Below, in pieces: positions 8,455 through 17,124 of a stretch of 64,000 bases of DNA. The stretch spans positions 62,001 to 126,000 of the forward strand of contig NZ_PQFZ01000012.1 in assembly GCF_002917105.1 (NCBI RefSeq), given 5' to 3'. Both the position numbers and the translations under genes were made by a program. The notes below the pieces were generated by a model. It was not told the origin of the DNA. It did not search any database and worked only from the letters and a program-made list of their open reading frames with translations. Position 1 is the stretch's first letter. The number at the start of each line of letters is the position of its first letter. The DNA comes from Allobosea psychrotolerans. GTDB taxonomy: Bacteria; Pseudomonadota; Alphaproteobacteria; Rhizobiales; Beijerinckiaceae.

Positions 8455-9533
8455 GCGGCCGCTCCTTCTGAGGCCATCGCGAAGACGGAGCCCGCATCGA
8501 TCACAAGTGACACCGGCGTGCCCGGGTCGAGCGCCGAATCCGGGCCGCTGGATGGGGTCTCGGCGATCAGCTCGACGCCCTCAGCGAGCCTGACGACATA
8601 TTGCACGCGCGCGCCGCTGAAGGAGCGCAGCGCGATCGTGCCGGCCAGCTCATCAGGCTCGGGCTGGCCGCTGCGCAGCCGGATCGCCTCCTGGCGAATG
8701 ACCACATCGACCTTGGCGCCGAGGGCTGCGTCGATATGGGCCGCCTGCAGGGTGAGGCCGGTTCCGAGCCGCAGGCTGCCGCCCTGGCCCTCGCGTGTTG
8801 CGACCATACCCTGGAGCCGGTTCGGCTTGCCGATGAAGCTCGCGACGAAGCTGGTGGCGGGCCGGTGATAGATGTCCTCCGGCGTCGCGAATTGCTGCAT
8901 CACGCCCTTGGCCATCACGCAGACGCGGTCCGACATGGACAGGGCTTCGCCCTGGTCATGGGTGACGAAGAGTGTGGTGATGCCGAGCCCGCGCTGCAGC
9001 CGCTTCAATTCGATCTGCATCTCGTCGCGCAATTGCGCGTCGAGATTGGAGAGGGGCTCGTCGAAGAGCAGCACGCGCGGCTGCGGCGCGATGGCGCGTG
9101 CAATCGCGACGCGCTGCTGCTGGCCGCCCGAGAGCTGGCGCGGAAAACGCTCGCCATAGGCGTCCAGCCTGACGCGGGCGAGGGCTTCCTTGACCCGCCG
9201 CTCGAGCTCCGCGCCGGAGACCTTGCGGCGGCGCAGACCGAAAGCGACGTTCTCGAAGACGGTGAGATGGGGAAACAGCGCGTAGGACTGGAAGACGAGC
9301 CCCAGGCCGCGCTTGTTGGGCGGCAGCGTCGTGACGTCGTCGGAGCCGATCAGGATGCGGCCGCGGCTCGGTGCGACAAGCCCTGCGACCATGCGCAGGA
9401 TCGTGGTCTTGCCGCAGCCGGAGGGTCCCAGCAGCGAGACGAACTCGCCCTCCGCGATCGTCAGGGAGACCTCCCTGACGACCTCGGCCTCGCCATAGGA
9501 CTTGCCCAGCCGCTCGAAGCTCAGCGCGCTCAC
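8451..9533 (-). CDS. ABC transporter ATP-binding protein, PotA-like
   Basis: This is a 360-residue ATPase. It has Walker A GPSGCGKTT, signature LSGGQQQRVAIARA, Walker B VLLFDEPLSNLDAQLR and the switch His in FVTHDQGEA. After about residue 235 comes a regulatory TOBE domain typical of PotA/MalK-type ATPases. I chose the GTG at 9533 because AGGGGAG lies six bases before it. A longer reading from 9662 adds 43 low-complexity residues and would run into the binding-protein gene. It powers the importer formed with the neighbouring permeases. Confidence 0.92.
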   Translation of the reverse strand: MSALSFERLGKSYGEAEVVREVSLTIAEGEFVSLLGPSGCGKTTILRMVAGLVAPSRGRILIGSDDVTTLPPNKRGLGLVFQSYALFPHLTVFENVAFGLRRRKVSGAELERRVKEALARVRLDAYGERFPRQLSGGQQQRVAIARAIAPQPRVLLFDEPLSNLDAQLRDEMQIELKRLQRGLGITTLFVTHDQGEALSMSDRVCVMAKGVMQQFATPEDIYHRPATSFVASFIGKPNRLQGMVATREGQGGSLRLGTGLTLQAAHIDAALGAKVDVVIRQEAIRLRSGQPEPDELAGTIALRSFSGARVQYVVRLAEGVELIAETPSSGPDSALDPGTPVSLVIDAGSVFAMASEGAAA

Positions 9534-9561
9534 CGGCTGCTCCCCTCTGTCCGCGCCAAGC

Positions 9562-10587
9562 TCAGCGCGCCACCTCGCGCTGCCAGCGGCGGGTCCAGTT
9601 GGCGCTGTTCTTGGCGATGATTTCGGGATCGATGAACCAGGCCTTCTCCAGGCTCTCGCCATTGGGGACGATCTTCCGGAGCTTGTCGGAGAGCTTCACC
9701 TTGGTGTTGACCGCGCCGATATAGGCTCGTTCGGAGAAGCAGCCCTGGCCTTCGGCCGAAAGGATCTGGTCGAGGAATTTATGCGCCAGCTCCGATTTGG
9801 CCGTGCCCTTGGGGATGATCACGGCCGGCAGGATGCCGACGGCGCCCTCTTTGGGATAGGCGACGGCGAGCGACAGGCCCTTGTCGATGGCGACGCCGGC
9901 GCGGTCGGGATACCAGGGCGCGATCGCGATCTCTTCGCGCTCGAACAAGGAGAGCAACTGGTCGGCCTGGGTGTAGAGCACGGCCGAGCCCTTCGCGATC
10001 GGCTTGATCGCCTCGATGCCGGGATCGATGTTCTCCAGCGTACCGCCCTTGAGCTTGTTCAGCGCCAGCAGGTAGTGCAGGCCCGACGTGCCGCTGATGT
10101 CGCCGATCGCATATTTGCCTGCATAGGCCGGGTCGGCGAGGTCGAGCCAGGAGGTCGGCGGCGTCTTGACCAGCTTTGGATTGTAGACGAGCGCGGTCGC
10201 GCTCACCATGGCGACGACATAGGCGTCGTCCTTGCCCCAGGCCGAGGCGATGACGTCGCCGGCGTTCTTGAGCTTCTTGCGGTCGATGATCTCGTTGAGC
10301 TTCTCGCCCTGGGTCTGGGCGGCCAGCGAATTGTCGATATAGACGATGTCCATATCGGGCTTGCCGGCGGTCGCGCGGATCGCGGCGGCGAATTGCGATG
10401 AATTGCCGAGCTTGAGCGAGACGGTGGCCCCCGTCGCCTTCTCGAAGGCGGCGACATGGCAGGCCTTGACGTTGTCGGCGAAGGACCCGCCGAAGGAACC
10501 GACGACGAGCTCCTCGGCCCGGGCGGAGAGCGAGAAGCCGGCGCAGAGGATGGCGGTGGCGGTCGCGAAGCAGAACTTGTGGCGCAT
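9562..10587 (-). CDS. ABC transporter substrate-binding protein, PotD-like
   Basis: This 341-residue periplasmic binding protein has a clear signal peptide, FCFATATAILCAGFSLSARA, cleaved before EELVVGSFGG. The start at 10587 is preceded by GGGGACC; the upstream in-frame ATG at 10671 would bury the signal peptide. The fold is that of the iron/polyamine binding protein group. It is the first gene of the operon running down to the amidase at 3013. The promoter and a 24-bp palindrome lie between it and the divergent MarR gene. The amidase and deacetylase downstream suggest an amide or modified amine as ligand, which is an inference. Confidence 0.9.
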   Translation of the reverse strand: MRHKFCFATATAILCAGFSLSARAEELVVGSFGGSFADNVKACHVAAFEKATGATVSLKLGNSSQFAAAIRATAGKPDMDIVYIDNSLAAQTQGEKLNEIIDRKKLKNAGDVIASAWGKDDAYVVAMVSATALVYNPKLVKTPPTSWLDLADPAYAGKYAIGDISGTSGLHYLLALNKLKGGTLENIDPGIEAIKPIAKGSAVLYTQADQLLSLFEREEIAIAPWYPDRAGVAIDKGLSLAVAYPKEGAVGILPAVIIPKGTAKSELAHKFLDQILSAEGQGCFSERAYIGAVNTKVKLSDKLRKIVPNGESLEKAWFIDPEIIAKNSANWTRRWQREVAR

Positions 10588-10696
10588 GGTTGCAGGTCCC
10601 CGTCTGTTGCGTGGCGCCAACCGCTGTTCCGCGGCTTCTCGGCGCGAAGGGCAGGGCCTTTCGCCCGCCATTCCAGGGGGAGCATGGCATGGCTCA

Positions 10697-10720
10697 ATTT
10701 ATCTTTCAAGAAAGATAAAT
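10697..10720. promoter_or_regulatory. 24-bp palindrome, candidate MarR operator
   Basis: A perfect inverted repeat, ATTTATCTTTC and its reverse complement separated by AA, lies between the divergent binding-protein gene (start 10587) and the MarR gene (start 10824). A third half-site, GAAAGAT, follows at 10721-10727. It is strikingly AT-rich compared with its surroundings. Dyads of this size are typical MarR-family operators, so autoregulation and control of the importer-amidase operon are likely. Confidence 0.7.
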
Positions 10721-10823
10721 GAAAGATACTCTGGGTGCCTCAAGCCCTTGCAATCGCCCTTGCGGCGCGACGCGTAGCATGGTCGGAAGGGCGGGATCTG
10801 GAGGCAGGATCAGGAGGATCGGC

Positions 10824-11363
10824 ATGCGCAACGACGCCCAGCGACGCATCGAGACCGAAGAGCCGGTTGCGCTCTGGGAGAACGATCGCGTCGGCGCGGG
10901 CATGCAGCGCTGGCGCCGCGAGTTCCCCGAGATCGACTGTTCCGGCAAGGCCGTGGTCGGCCGCCTGCTGCATCTGCACGAGGTCTTCCTGACGGCGGTC
11001 AACCGCACGCTGGCCAAGCACCGCCTGAAATATCCCGCCTTCGCCGTGCTCGCGACCTTGCGCGTCGAGGGAGCGCCCTATCGGATGTCGCCCAAGGCCC
11101 TGCTCGACTCGCTGATCCTGACCTCGGGCGGCTTGTCGAACCTGCTGCGCAAGCTCGAGAAGGCCGGCCATATCCGCCGCATGGCCGACGAGACCGATGG
11201 GCGCGGCGTCATCGTCGAATTGACCGAAGCGGGCCGCCGGCTGGTCGAGCCGGCGATGCGCGACCATGCCGAGACGGAGCGCAGATTGCTCAGCGCGCTC
11301 TCGCCGGAGGAGCAGAGCGCGACCGCCCGCGCGCTCGGACAGATGATGCTCGGCGCGCCATAG
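10824..11363 (+). CDS. MarR-family transcriptional regulator
   Basis: This 179-residue regulator has a MarR winged-helix domain at about residues 45-140. The recognition helix is near LTSGGLSNLLRKLEKAGHI and the wing near RMADETDGRGVIVELTEAG. The start at 10824 has GGAGG five bases upstream. The in-frame ATG at 10719 overlaps the palindromic operator and is unlikely. It is divergent from the importer-amidase operon and probably represses it until a small ligand, perhaps the imported substrate, is bound. It converges on the SDR gene at 11371 with only seven bases between stops. Confidence 0.9.
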   Translation: MRNDAQRRIETEEPVALWENDRVGAGMQRWRREFPEIDCSGKAVVGRLLHLHEVFLTAVNRTLAKHRLKYPAFAVLATLRVEGAPYRMSPKALLDSLILTSGGLSNLLRKLEKAGHIRRMADETDGRGVIVELTEAGRRLVEPAMRDHAETERRLLSALSPEEQSATARALGQMMLGAP

Positions 11364-11370
11364 CCTCTAA

Positions 11371-12138
11371 CTAGAGGACCGACGACATCCCGCCATCGAC
11401 ATAGATGATCTGGCCGTTGACATAGTTCGAGGCATCGGAGGCCAGGAACACGGCGGTGCCGACAAGCTCTCCGGGCTTGCCCCAGCGCCTGGCCGGCGTG
11501 CGGCCCTTGACCCAGGCGTCGAAGCTCGGATTGTCGATCAATGCCTGGTTCATGTCGGTGATCATGTAGCCGGGCCCGATCGCATTGGCCTGGATGCCGT
11601 GCTCGGCCCATTCCGCCGCCATGGCCCTGGTCAGCATCTTGATGCCGCCCTTGGCGACCGTATAGGGCGCGACCGTGGCGCGGGCGAGCTCGCTGGTCAG
11701 CGAGCCGATATTGATGACCTTGCCGTGGCCGCGTGCGATCATCCGCTTGGCCGCCTCGCGCCCGATCATGAAGGCCGAGGTCAGGTTGGTGTCGATCACG
11801 CGCTGCCAGTCGGCCGTGGCGATCTCGACCATCGGCTTGCGGAACTGGATGCCGGCATTGTTGACGAGGATGTCGATCGCGATGCCCGCTGTGTCGAAGA
11901 CCTCGAAGGCGCGCAGGATTTCGGCCTCGTCGGTGACATTGAAGGGGGCCGGTTCGGCCTGATGGCCGAGCGTACGAAACTCCGCCACGGTTTCCGCTAC
12001 ACGAACCGGATCCGTGCCGTTGATCAGGATGCGGGCGCCGGCGACGGCCAGCCCTTCCGCCATGGCGCGACCGAGCCCGCGCGACGAGCCAGTGACGAGA
12101 GCGGTCTTACCGGTGAGGTCGAAGAGGGGATTGCTCAT
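11371..12138 (-). CDS. SDR oxidoreductase, gluconate 5-dehydrogenase-like
   Basis: This 255-residue short-chain dehydrogenase opens with FDLTGKTALVTGSSRGLG, a form typical of gluconate 5-dehydrogenases (IdnO/Gno). NNAG and YTVAKGG complete the SDR core. IdnO-type enzymes interconvert 5-ketogluconate and D-gluconate with NAD(P)H. The start at 12138 was chosen because it matches the family N-terminus; the in-frame codon at 12243 lies deep in the upstream gene. It is ten bases behind the enolase-superfamily dehydratase. An IdnD-like dehydrogenase occurs at 23153, which supports a hexonate role. Confidence 0.85.
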   Translation of the reverse strand: MSNPLFDLTGKTALVTGSSRGLGRAMAEGLAVAGARILINGTDPVRVAETVAEFRTLGHQAEPAPFNVTDEAEILRAFEVFDTAGIAIDILVNNAGIQFRKPMVEIATADWQRVIDTNLTSAFMIGREAAKRMIARGHGKVINIGSLTSELARATVAPYTVAKGGIKMLTRAMAAEWAEHGIQANAIGPGYMITDMNQALIDNPSFDAWVKGRTPARRWGKPGELVGTAVFLASDASNYVNGQIIYVDGGMSSVL

Positions 12139-12148
12139 CTGGGCCCCA

Positions 12149-13348
12149 TCAGAGGCTGGTGCGGCGGACGGTGAGGTCCGAACGCTCGAAGACGGCGGGC
12201 AGGAGTTCGACGCCCAGCCCCGGACCTTCCATCGGCAGGACATAGCCGTCCTTGATCACCGGCATGGTGGTGACGAGCTCATTGTACCAGCCGGTGTAGA
12301 AGGCGCGCACCGATTCCTGGATCAGCGTGTTGGGCTGGCTGAAGGAGGCGTGGATGGCGGCGATGAAGCCGACCGGGCCGATGCAGTCATGCGGCGCGAA
12401 GGGGCGGTGATAGGTTTCCGCCATCGCCGCGATCTTGCGCCCCTCGGTCAGGCCGCCGGTCCAGCACAGATCGGCCATGACGATGTGCATGGCATCGCGG
12501 TCGAGCATGTCCTTATAGGGGAAGCGCGAGCCCAGGGTCTCGCTGGCGCAGACCGAGACCGTCGTCGAGCGGGCGTATTCGGCCAGCGCCTGCGGCGAGT
12601 TCATCCGGATCGGATCCTCGTACCAGGTCGGGCTGTACTGCTCGAGCTCGCGGGCGATCTTGATCGCGGTCGGCAGGTTCCAGAGCGAGTGGAACTCGAC
12701 CATGATCTCGATCTTGTCGCCGACGGCCTTGCGGATCTTCTCGAAGGGCTCGACCGCCTTCCGCATCTGCGCGGGCGTGATGTAGAGGCCCTGGTTCTCG
12801 ATCGCCGGCGGGTCGAACGGCCAGATCTTCATCGCCGTGATGCCGCTTTCCAGCAGGCTCTCGGCCACCGCATCGGCGCGGTTCATGAAGCCGTCGAGAT
12901 CCTCATAGGGGCCGGAGGTTTCGCCGAGGTTCCAGGTCGAGACCGGCTTGATGTTGTGCGAGCGGACATATTTGTAGCCGGCGCAGGTGTTGTAGATGCG
13001 CTGCTTGTCGCGGCAGAGGCCGCCGAGCATCTGGTGCACAGGCTGGCCGCAGACCTTGCCGAAGACGTCCCAGAGCGCGATGTCGACCGCCGAGGTCGCC
13101 CGCGATTCGACGCCAGTCGAGGCCTGCGCCATCGGCAGGTTCGACATCTCGCGATGCAGCGCCTCGATATGCAGCGGGTTCTTGCCGAGCAGGCGCATGG
13201 CAAGCGTGTCGTGCAAATGGGATTCGACCGCGCCGGCACCGTAGAACGTCTCGCCGAGCCCGATCACGCCGGCATCGGTATGCACGCGCACCCACAGGAC
13301 ATTGGCGAACTCTTCCGTCCGCAGCGTTTCGATGGCGGTGATCTTCAA
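12149..13348 (-). CDS. Mandelate racemase/muconate lactonizing-family sugar-acid dehydratase
   Basis: This 399-residue enolase-superfamily enzyme has an N-terminal capping domain followed by the barrel. Candidate metal ligands are the acids in IEIMVEFHSLW, WYEDP and CASETLG. A basic residue sits in AMKIWPFD and the His is in FAPHDCIGP. These point to the mandelate racemase subgroup, many of which dehydrate hexonates to 2-keto-3-deoxy acids. Context (gluconate 5-dehydrogenase-like SDR, GntR regulator, sugar importer) favours a sugar-acid substrate, but the exact acid is not readable. It is the first gene of a two-gene operon divergent from gntR. Confidence 0.87.
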   Translation of the reverse strand: MKITAIETLRTEEFANVLWVRVHTDAGVIGLGETFYGAGAVESHLHDTLAMRLLGKNPLHIEALHREMSNLPMAQASTGVESRATSAVDIALWDVFGKVCGQPVHQMLGGLCRDKQRIYNTCAGYKYVRSHNIKPVSTWNLGETSGPYEDLDGFMNRADAVAESLLESGITAMKIWPFDPPAIENQGLYITPAQMRKAVEPFEKIRKAVGDKIEIMVEFHSLWNLPTAIKIARELEQYSPTWYEDPIRMNSPQALAEYARSTTVSVCASETLGSRFPYKDMLDRDAMHIVMADLCWTGGLTEGRKIAAMAETYHRPFAPHDCIGPVGFIAAIHASFSQPNTLIQESVRAFYTGWYNELVTTMPVIKDGYVLPMEGPGLGVELLPAVFERSDLTVRRTSL

Positions 13349-13476
13349 GGCCTGCCTCCCATGGCGACTGGCGTTCTTCGCCGGCTTGCGCGCCGGGGAA
13401 CGCCTTGGTTGATTGTCGTGTCGACCATAGCTCCAGGCGGAGGCATCAGGTCAAAGCAGGGCGACCATAGGAGCGC

Positions 13477-13501
13477 TTGTAAAATATCACAACATGTTTA
13501 T
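13477..13501 (+). promoter_or_regulatory. 25-bp motif shared with 18604-18628, candidate GntR operator
   Basis: The site begins TTGTAAAATATCAC and ends ATGTTTAT. It lies 55 bases before the gntR start and about 130 bases before the divergent dehydratase gene. The copy at 18604-18628 is identical at 22 of 25 positions. It has imperfect dyad symmetry around CAC and is AT-rich. The nearby GntR protein is the obvious candidate to bind it. Confidence 0.6.
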
Positions 13502-13556
13502 GGTCGATGCCAAGATGGAGCCGCACGAACGAGCTCCACGGCGGAGGAGATGCGAG

Positions 13557-14318
13557 ATGGCCAAGCGCGCGAGCCGGCCGGCCCTGGTCGAGGTGGGAGA
13601 AGCGGGCGCTCCGCCGCGCCGCAACCGCGTCAATCTGTTCGAACTGGCCTATCACCGCATCGAGGAATTGCTGGTGAAGTGCGAGCTTGCGCCCGGGCGC
13701 TTCCTTGCCATGCAGGATCTCCAGGACATGACCGGTTTCGGACGGACGCCGGTCCATCACGCGGTGAACCGTCTCGCCGCCGACACGCTGATCATCATCC
13801 GCCCGCGTCACGGCCTGCAGATCGCGCCGATCGATCTCGCCCGCGAGCGCGTGCTGTTGCATCTGCGCCGCGATATCGAGCGCTTCGTCATCAGGCTTGC
13901 CGCCGAGCGTGCCGGACCTTCGCACCGCAACCAGATGCTGCATATGGAGCGTTTGCTGCGCGAGAAGCGCGATGGCTTGACGCTGGCCGAGTTCAACACG
14001 CTCGACCGCCGCATCGACCAGATGGTGCTGGCCGCCGCCGGCGAGCCCTTCCTGGAGCACACGTTGCGGCCGCTCCACACCATCTTCCGCCGCATCGGCT
14101 TCATCCATCACAGCTATATGGCCGAGAAGACCAATCTCGACGGCACGATCGACCACCATCTCGCCGTGCTCAACGCCGTCGCCACCAAGCATGTCGACCG
14201 CGCGGTCGCGGCCTCGGATGCGCTGATCGCCTTCGTCGACGGCATGTTCGACGAGATGGAGAGCCGTATCGACCCTTCTCTCCTGGATTGCAGCATCGAG
14301 CCCCTGCTCGGCGCCTGA
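13557..14318 (+). CDS. GntR-family transcriptional regulator, FCD type
   Basis: This 253-residue regulator has a winged-helix domain at about residues 20-85 (YHRIEELLVKCELAPG, then TGFGRTPVHHAVNRLA) and an all-helical FCD ligand domain after that. The start at 13557 has GGAGGAG about eight bases upstream; a start at 13494 would lie inside the operator. FCD regulators usually sense small carboxylates or sugar acids. It sits between the dehydratase/SDR operon and the 2-hydroxyacid dehydrogenase, and probably controls both, plus the sugar importer at 18.9 kb through the shared 25-bp motif. Confidence 0.88.
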   Translation: MAKRASRPALVEVGEAGAPPRRNRVNLFELAYHRIEELLVKCELAPGRFLAMQDLQDMTGFGRTPVHHAVNRLAADTLIIIRPRHGLQIAPIDLARERVLLHLRRDIERFVIRLAAERAGPSHRNQMLHMERLLREKRDGLTLAEFNTLDRRIDQMVLAAAGEPFLEHTLRPLHTIFRRIGFIHHSYMAEKTNLDGTIDHHLAVLNAVATKHVDRAVAASDALIAFVDGMFDEMESRIDPSLLDCSIEPLLGA

Positions 14319-14359
14319 ACCGCAAGAAGCCCTTCAACCGCGAAAAGTCCTGTCCGCCC

Positions 14360-15340
14360 ATGCGCATCATCTTTCACGGCGAGAACGCCGCCTCCTTCAG
14401 CAGCGGTTTCGCCGATCTCGTCGGCCCGCAGGCCGATATCCGCATCCTGCCGGATGTCCTCGGCGTCGGCGCCGATCAGCGCGCTTATGCCGATGCCGAT
14501 GTCATCATCGGCACGAAGTTCGGCGCCAGCCTGCCGGTTCCGGCGCGATTGAAGCTCTTCCATGTGCCCGGCGCCGGCTATGATGCGGTCGATCTCGGTC
14601 TGCTCCCGGCCTCGGCGAGCGTCTGCAACTGCTTCGGCCATGAGCAGGCGATCGCCGAATATGTGATGAGCGCGTTGCTCGCCCGCAGCATTCCGCTCGC
14701 CGATGCCGACCAGCGTCTGCGCCGGGGCGACTGGGCCTATTGGGCCGGCTCTCCCGAGCGGGTCCATGGCGAGATCGCGGGCAAGACCATTGGCCTGCTC
14801 GGCTTCGGCCATATCGGCAAGGCGATCGCAAGGCGCGCCAAGGCCTTCGAGATGCAGGTCCACGTCGCCAACCGCAGCGCCGTGCCGACCTCGGATCTCG
14901 TCGATCGCGCCTTCACGCTCGACCGGCTCGACGCCTTCTGGGGCTCGGCCGACGCCATCATCGTCTCGGTGCCGCTGACCGAGGAGACCAGGGGCATCGT
15001 CGGGGCCGCAGCCTTCGCCGCGATGAAGCCTGACGCTGTCATCGTCAATGTCGGGCGGGGGCCGACCATCGATGAGACGGCGCTGTTCGAGGCGCTCAAG
15101 GGCGGTCGGATCGGCGGCGCGATCATCGACACTTGGTATCAGTATCCCGGCCCGGACCAGGCCGAAACCTTGCCGTCGAAACAACCTTTCCACGAGCTTT
15201 CAAACGTTTTAATGACGCCGCACATGTCCGGCTGGACCAGCGGAACCATCCGCCGTCGCCAGCAGACCATGGCTGACAACATCAAGCGGTGCTTCTCCGG
15301 CTCCTCGCTCGAGAATGTCGTGAGAGCAGGAATGTCGTGA
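14360..15340 (+). CDS. D-isomer-specific 2-hydroxyacid dehydrogenase family protein
   Basis: This 326-residue NAD(P)-dependent dehydrogenase has the cofactor motif GLLGFGHIGKAIARR near residue 145. Catalytic Arg is in VNVGRGPTIDE and the His is in MTPHMSGWT; the usual acid position is changed, with DTWYQYP there. Such enzymes interconvert 2-keto and 2-hydroxy acids (for example glyoxylate or hydroxypyruvate reductases). It follows gntR by 41 bases on the same strand and probably belongs to the same regulon. The ribosome binding site is weak, so the start is chosen on family fit. Confidence 0.88.
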   Translation: MRIIFHGENAASFSSGFADLVGPQADIRILPDVLGVGADQRAYADADVIIGTKFGASLPVPARLKLFHVPGAGYDAVDLGLLPASASVCNCFGHEQAIAEYVMSALLARSIPLADADQRLRRGDWAYWAGSPERVHGEIAGKTIGLLGFGHIGKAIARRAKAFEMQVHVANRSAVPTSDLVDRAFTLDRLDAFWGSADAIIVSVPLTEETRGIVGAAAFAAMKPDAVIVNVGRGPTIDETALFEALKGGRIGGAIIDTWYQYPGPDQAETLPSKQPFHELSNVLMTPHMSGWTSGTIRRRQQTMADNIKRCFSGSSLENVVRAGMS

Positions 15341-15437
15341 GAGAAGGACGTTCCGCGACCTGACGATCAGGCAACCGGCCGAACGAAGCCGGGGCAAAAA
15401 AGCAAACCCATCCGCGAAGCCCAAGGAAACGCAACCA

Positions 15438-16241
15438 ATGAACCTGATGAAACATCTCAAGGTCGCCGGGACGCTGCTCGCGTTCGGCGCCGGCATGCTG
15501 GCGGCGAGCCAGGCCTCGGCCCAGACGATCACCGACATCATCAAGCGCGGCTCGGTCAAGATCGGCGTGCTGATCGGCGCCCCGCCCTATGGCTCCGTCG
15601 ACTCACAGGGCAATGCGGTCGGCTATGATGCCGATGTCATCGCGCTGATCGGCAAATATCTCGGCGTCAAGGTCGAGATGGTGCAGCTGACCCCGCCGGC
15701 CCGCATTCCGGCACTGGAAGCCAACAAGGTCGACTTCCTCGTCGCCACGTTGGCGCCGACGCCCGAGCGCGCCAAGGCGGTGATGTTCTCGATCCCCTAC
15801 AGCGCCTTCCAGACCGGCATCTACGCCAAGAAGAACGTCGTCATCAAGACCTGGAACGACCTCAAGGGCAAGAAGGTCGGCGTCAACCGCGGCTCGAGCG
15901 TCGAGCGCGAATTCACCAGCCGTGAGAAGGAGTTGAACCTCACCATCCTGCGCTTCGAGGACGACGCCACCACCATGCAGGCGCTGTTCTCCGGCCAGGT
16001 CGAGGCGATCGCCGGTCCCGACGCCCAGGCCAACGCGGCCATGAAGGCGCGCGGCGAGACCGAGACCGAGCTGAAGTTCGTCTTCGGCATGCAGCCCAAC
16101 TCGATGACCATGCGCAAGGACGCCTATGAGCTGCGTCAGTGGCTCAACAACTTCATCTACTACGTCAAGCAGAACGGCGAGCTCGACGCGATCTCGCAGA
16201 AGTGGGTCGGCGGCCCGCTGCCGGCGCTCCCGACCTTCTGA
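15438..16241 (+). CDS. Amino-acid-type ABC transporter substrate-binding protein
   Basis: This 267-residue periplasmic binding protein of family 3 has a signal peptide ending LAASQASAQ. It then has the family pattern SVKIGVLIGAPPYGSVDSQG and GYDADVIALIGKYLGV. AAGGAA lies eight bases before the ATG. Two permeases and an ATPase follow, giving a complete polar amino-acid-type importer. It may bring in a sugar acid or keto acid rather than an amino acid, since it sits inside a hexonate gene region, but that is only a positional argument. Confidence 0.9.
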   Translation: MNLMKHLKVAGTLLAFGAGMLAASQASAQTITDIIKRGSVKIGVLIGAPPYGSVDSQGNAVGYDADVIALIGKYLGVKVEMVQLTPPARIPALEANKVDFLVATLAPTPERAKAVMFSIPYSAFQTGIYAKKNVVIKTWNDLKGKKVGVNRGSSVEREFTSREKELNLTILRFEDDATTMQALFSGQVEAIAGPDAQANAAMKARGETETELKFVFGMQPNSMTMRKDAYELRQWLNNFIYYVKQNGELDAISQKWVGGPLPALPTF

Positions 16242-16301
16242 TCCGCTTGATCCGAGTATCGGCGCGCTGCCTCGCGTAGCGCGCCGGAATAGCTCGACCT
16301 C

Positions 16302-16352
16302 GGGAGCACGGCGCGAAAAACGGGAACCGGTTTTCGCACAGGCCATGCTCCA
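16302..16352. repeat. Dispersed hairpin repeat, family C, divergent copy
   Basis: The core GCGCGAAAAACGGGAACCGG followed by TTTTCGC is flanked by GGAGCA and TGCTCC. The same core is found at 29519-29546, 36975-37025, 42745-42795 and 44547-44597. This copy lies between the binding-protein gene and the first permease and may act as an intra-operon hairpin. Confidence 0.75.
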
Positions 16353-16431
16353 TTTTTCCTGACGGTCACGCTTTCCGCCATCGGATGATTTTGTCCGATT
16401 GCGGCGTGATCGCTGCCGAAGGAGCGCGCGG

Positions 16432-17124
16432 TTGCTCTTCCAAGACGTCATTTCCAAATGGCCCATGATCCTGAACGGGGTCATGCTCACCATCGCGCTG
16501 TCCTTCGTCGCGATCGCGCTCGGCCTCGTGCTGGCGACGCTGATGAGCGCGCTGCGCAGTCTCGCAGGCAGCTGGGCCGGCTACATCGTCGACGCCTATG
16601 TCGAGTTGATGCGCAACACGCCCTTCCTGGTGCAGCTCTTCATGATCTTCTTCGGTTTGCCCCAGATCGGCATCCGCATGAACGGCCTCGAGGCCTCCAT
16701 GCTGGCGATGACGCTCAATCTTGCCGCCTACGCGACCGAGATCATCCGCGCCGGCGTCGACTCGATCCACAAATCGCAGATCGAGGCCGGGCTCGCCCTG
16801 GCGATGAGCCGGCGCCAGGTCTTCCAATATGTCGTGCTGCAGCCCGCCTTCGCCCGCGTCTGGCCGGCGCTGTCGAGCCAGTTCGTGCTGATGATGCTGG
16901 CCTCCAGCATCTGCTCCTTCGTCTCGGTGCAGGAGCTTTCGGGTACGGCCGCGATCATCGAGCAGGACACGTTCCGCAGCTTCGAGACCTACATCATCGT
17001 CACCGTGATCTACCTCGTGCTGGCGCTCTCGCTGAAGCTCTTCCTGAACTGGCTCGGCCGCAGGATCTTCCCCCAGGTCTCCGGGCTTGCCCGTGTCGCC
17101 GAAGCGCATGGGGAGGCCGCCTGA
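16432..17124 (+). CDS. Amino-acid-type ABC transporter permease
   Basis: This 230-residue permease of the HisMQ family has the characteristic YVELMRNTPFLVQLFMIFF segment and the loop IEAGLALAMSRRQVFQYVV. I read the start as the TTG at 16432, which has GGAG seven bases upstream; another in-frame TTG at 16399 lacks such a site. It pairs with the next permease, whose ATG shares a base with its stop codon. Confidence 0.88.
   Translation: MLFQDVISKWPMILNGVMLTIALSFVAIALGLVLATLMSALRSLAGSWAGYIVDAYVELMRNTPFLVQLFMIFFGLPQIGIRMNGLEASMLAMTLNLAAYATEIIRAGVDSIHKSQIEAGLALAMSRRQVFQYVVLQPAFARVWPALSSQFVLMMLASSICSFVSVQELSGTAAIIEQDTFRSFETYIIVTVIYLVLALSLKLFLNWLGRRIFPQVSGLARVAEAHGEAA

Noticed and set aside
12014..14359. 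Very long plus-strand open frame running into the 2-hydroxyacid dehydrogenase
   Set aside because: The first 780 codons are antisense to the SDR and dehydratase genes and have no domain; the dehydrogenase starts at 14360.
15361..15410. Terminator after the 2-hydroxyacid dehydrogenase gene
   Set aside because: CCGGC and GCCGG flank an eight-base loop, but the following run is A-rich on the plus strand, so it is not a plus-strand intrinsic terminator.
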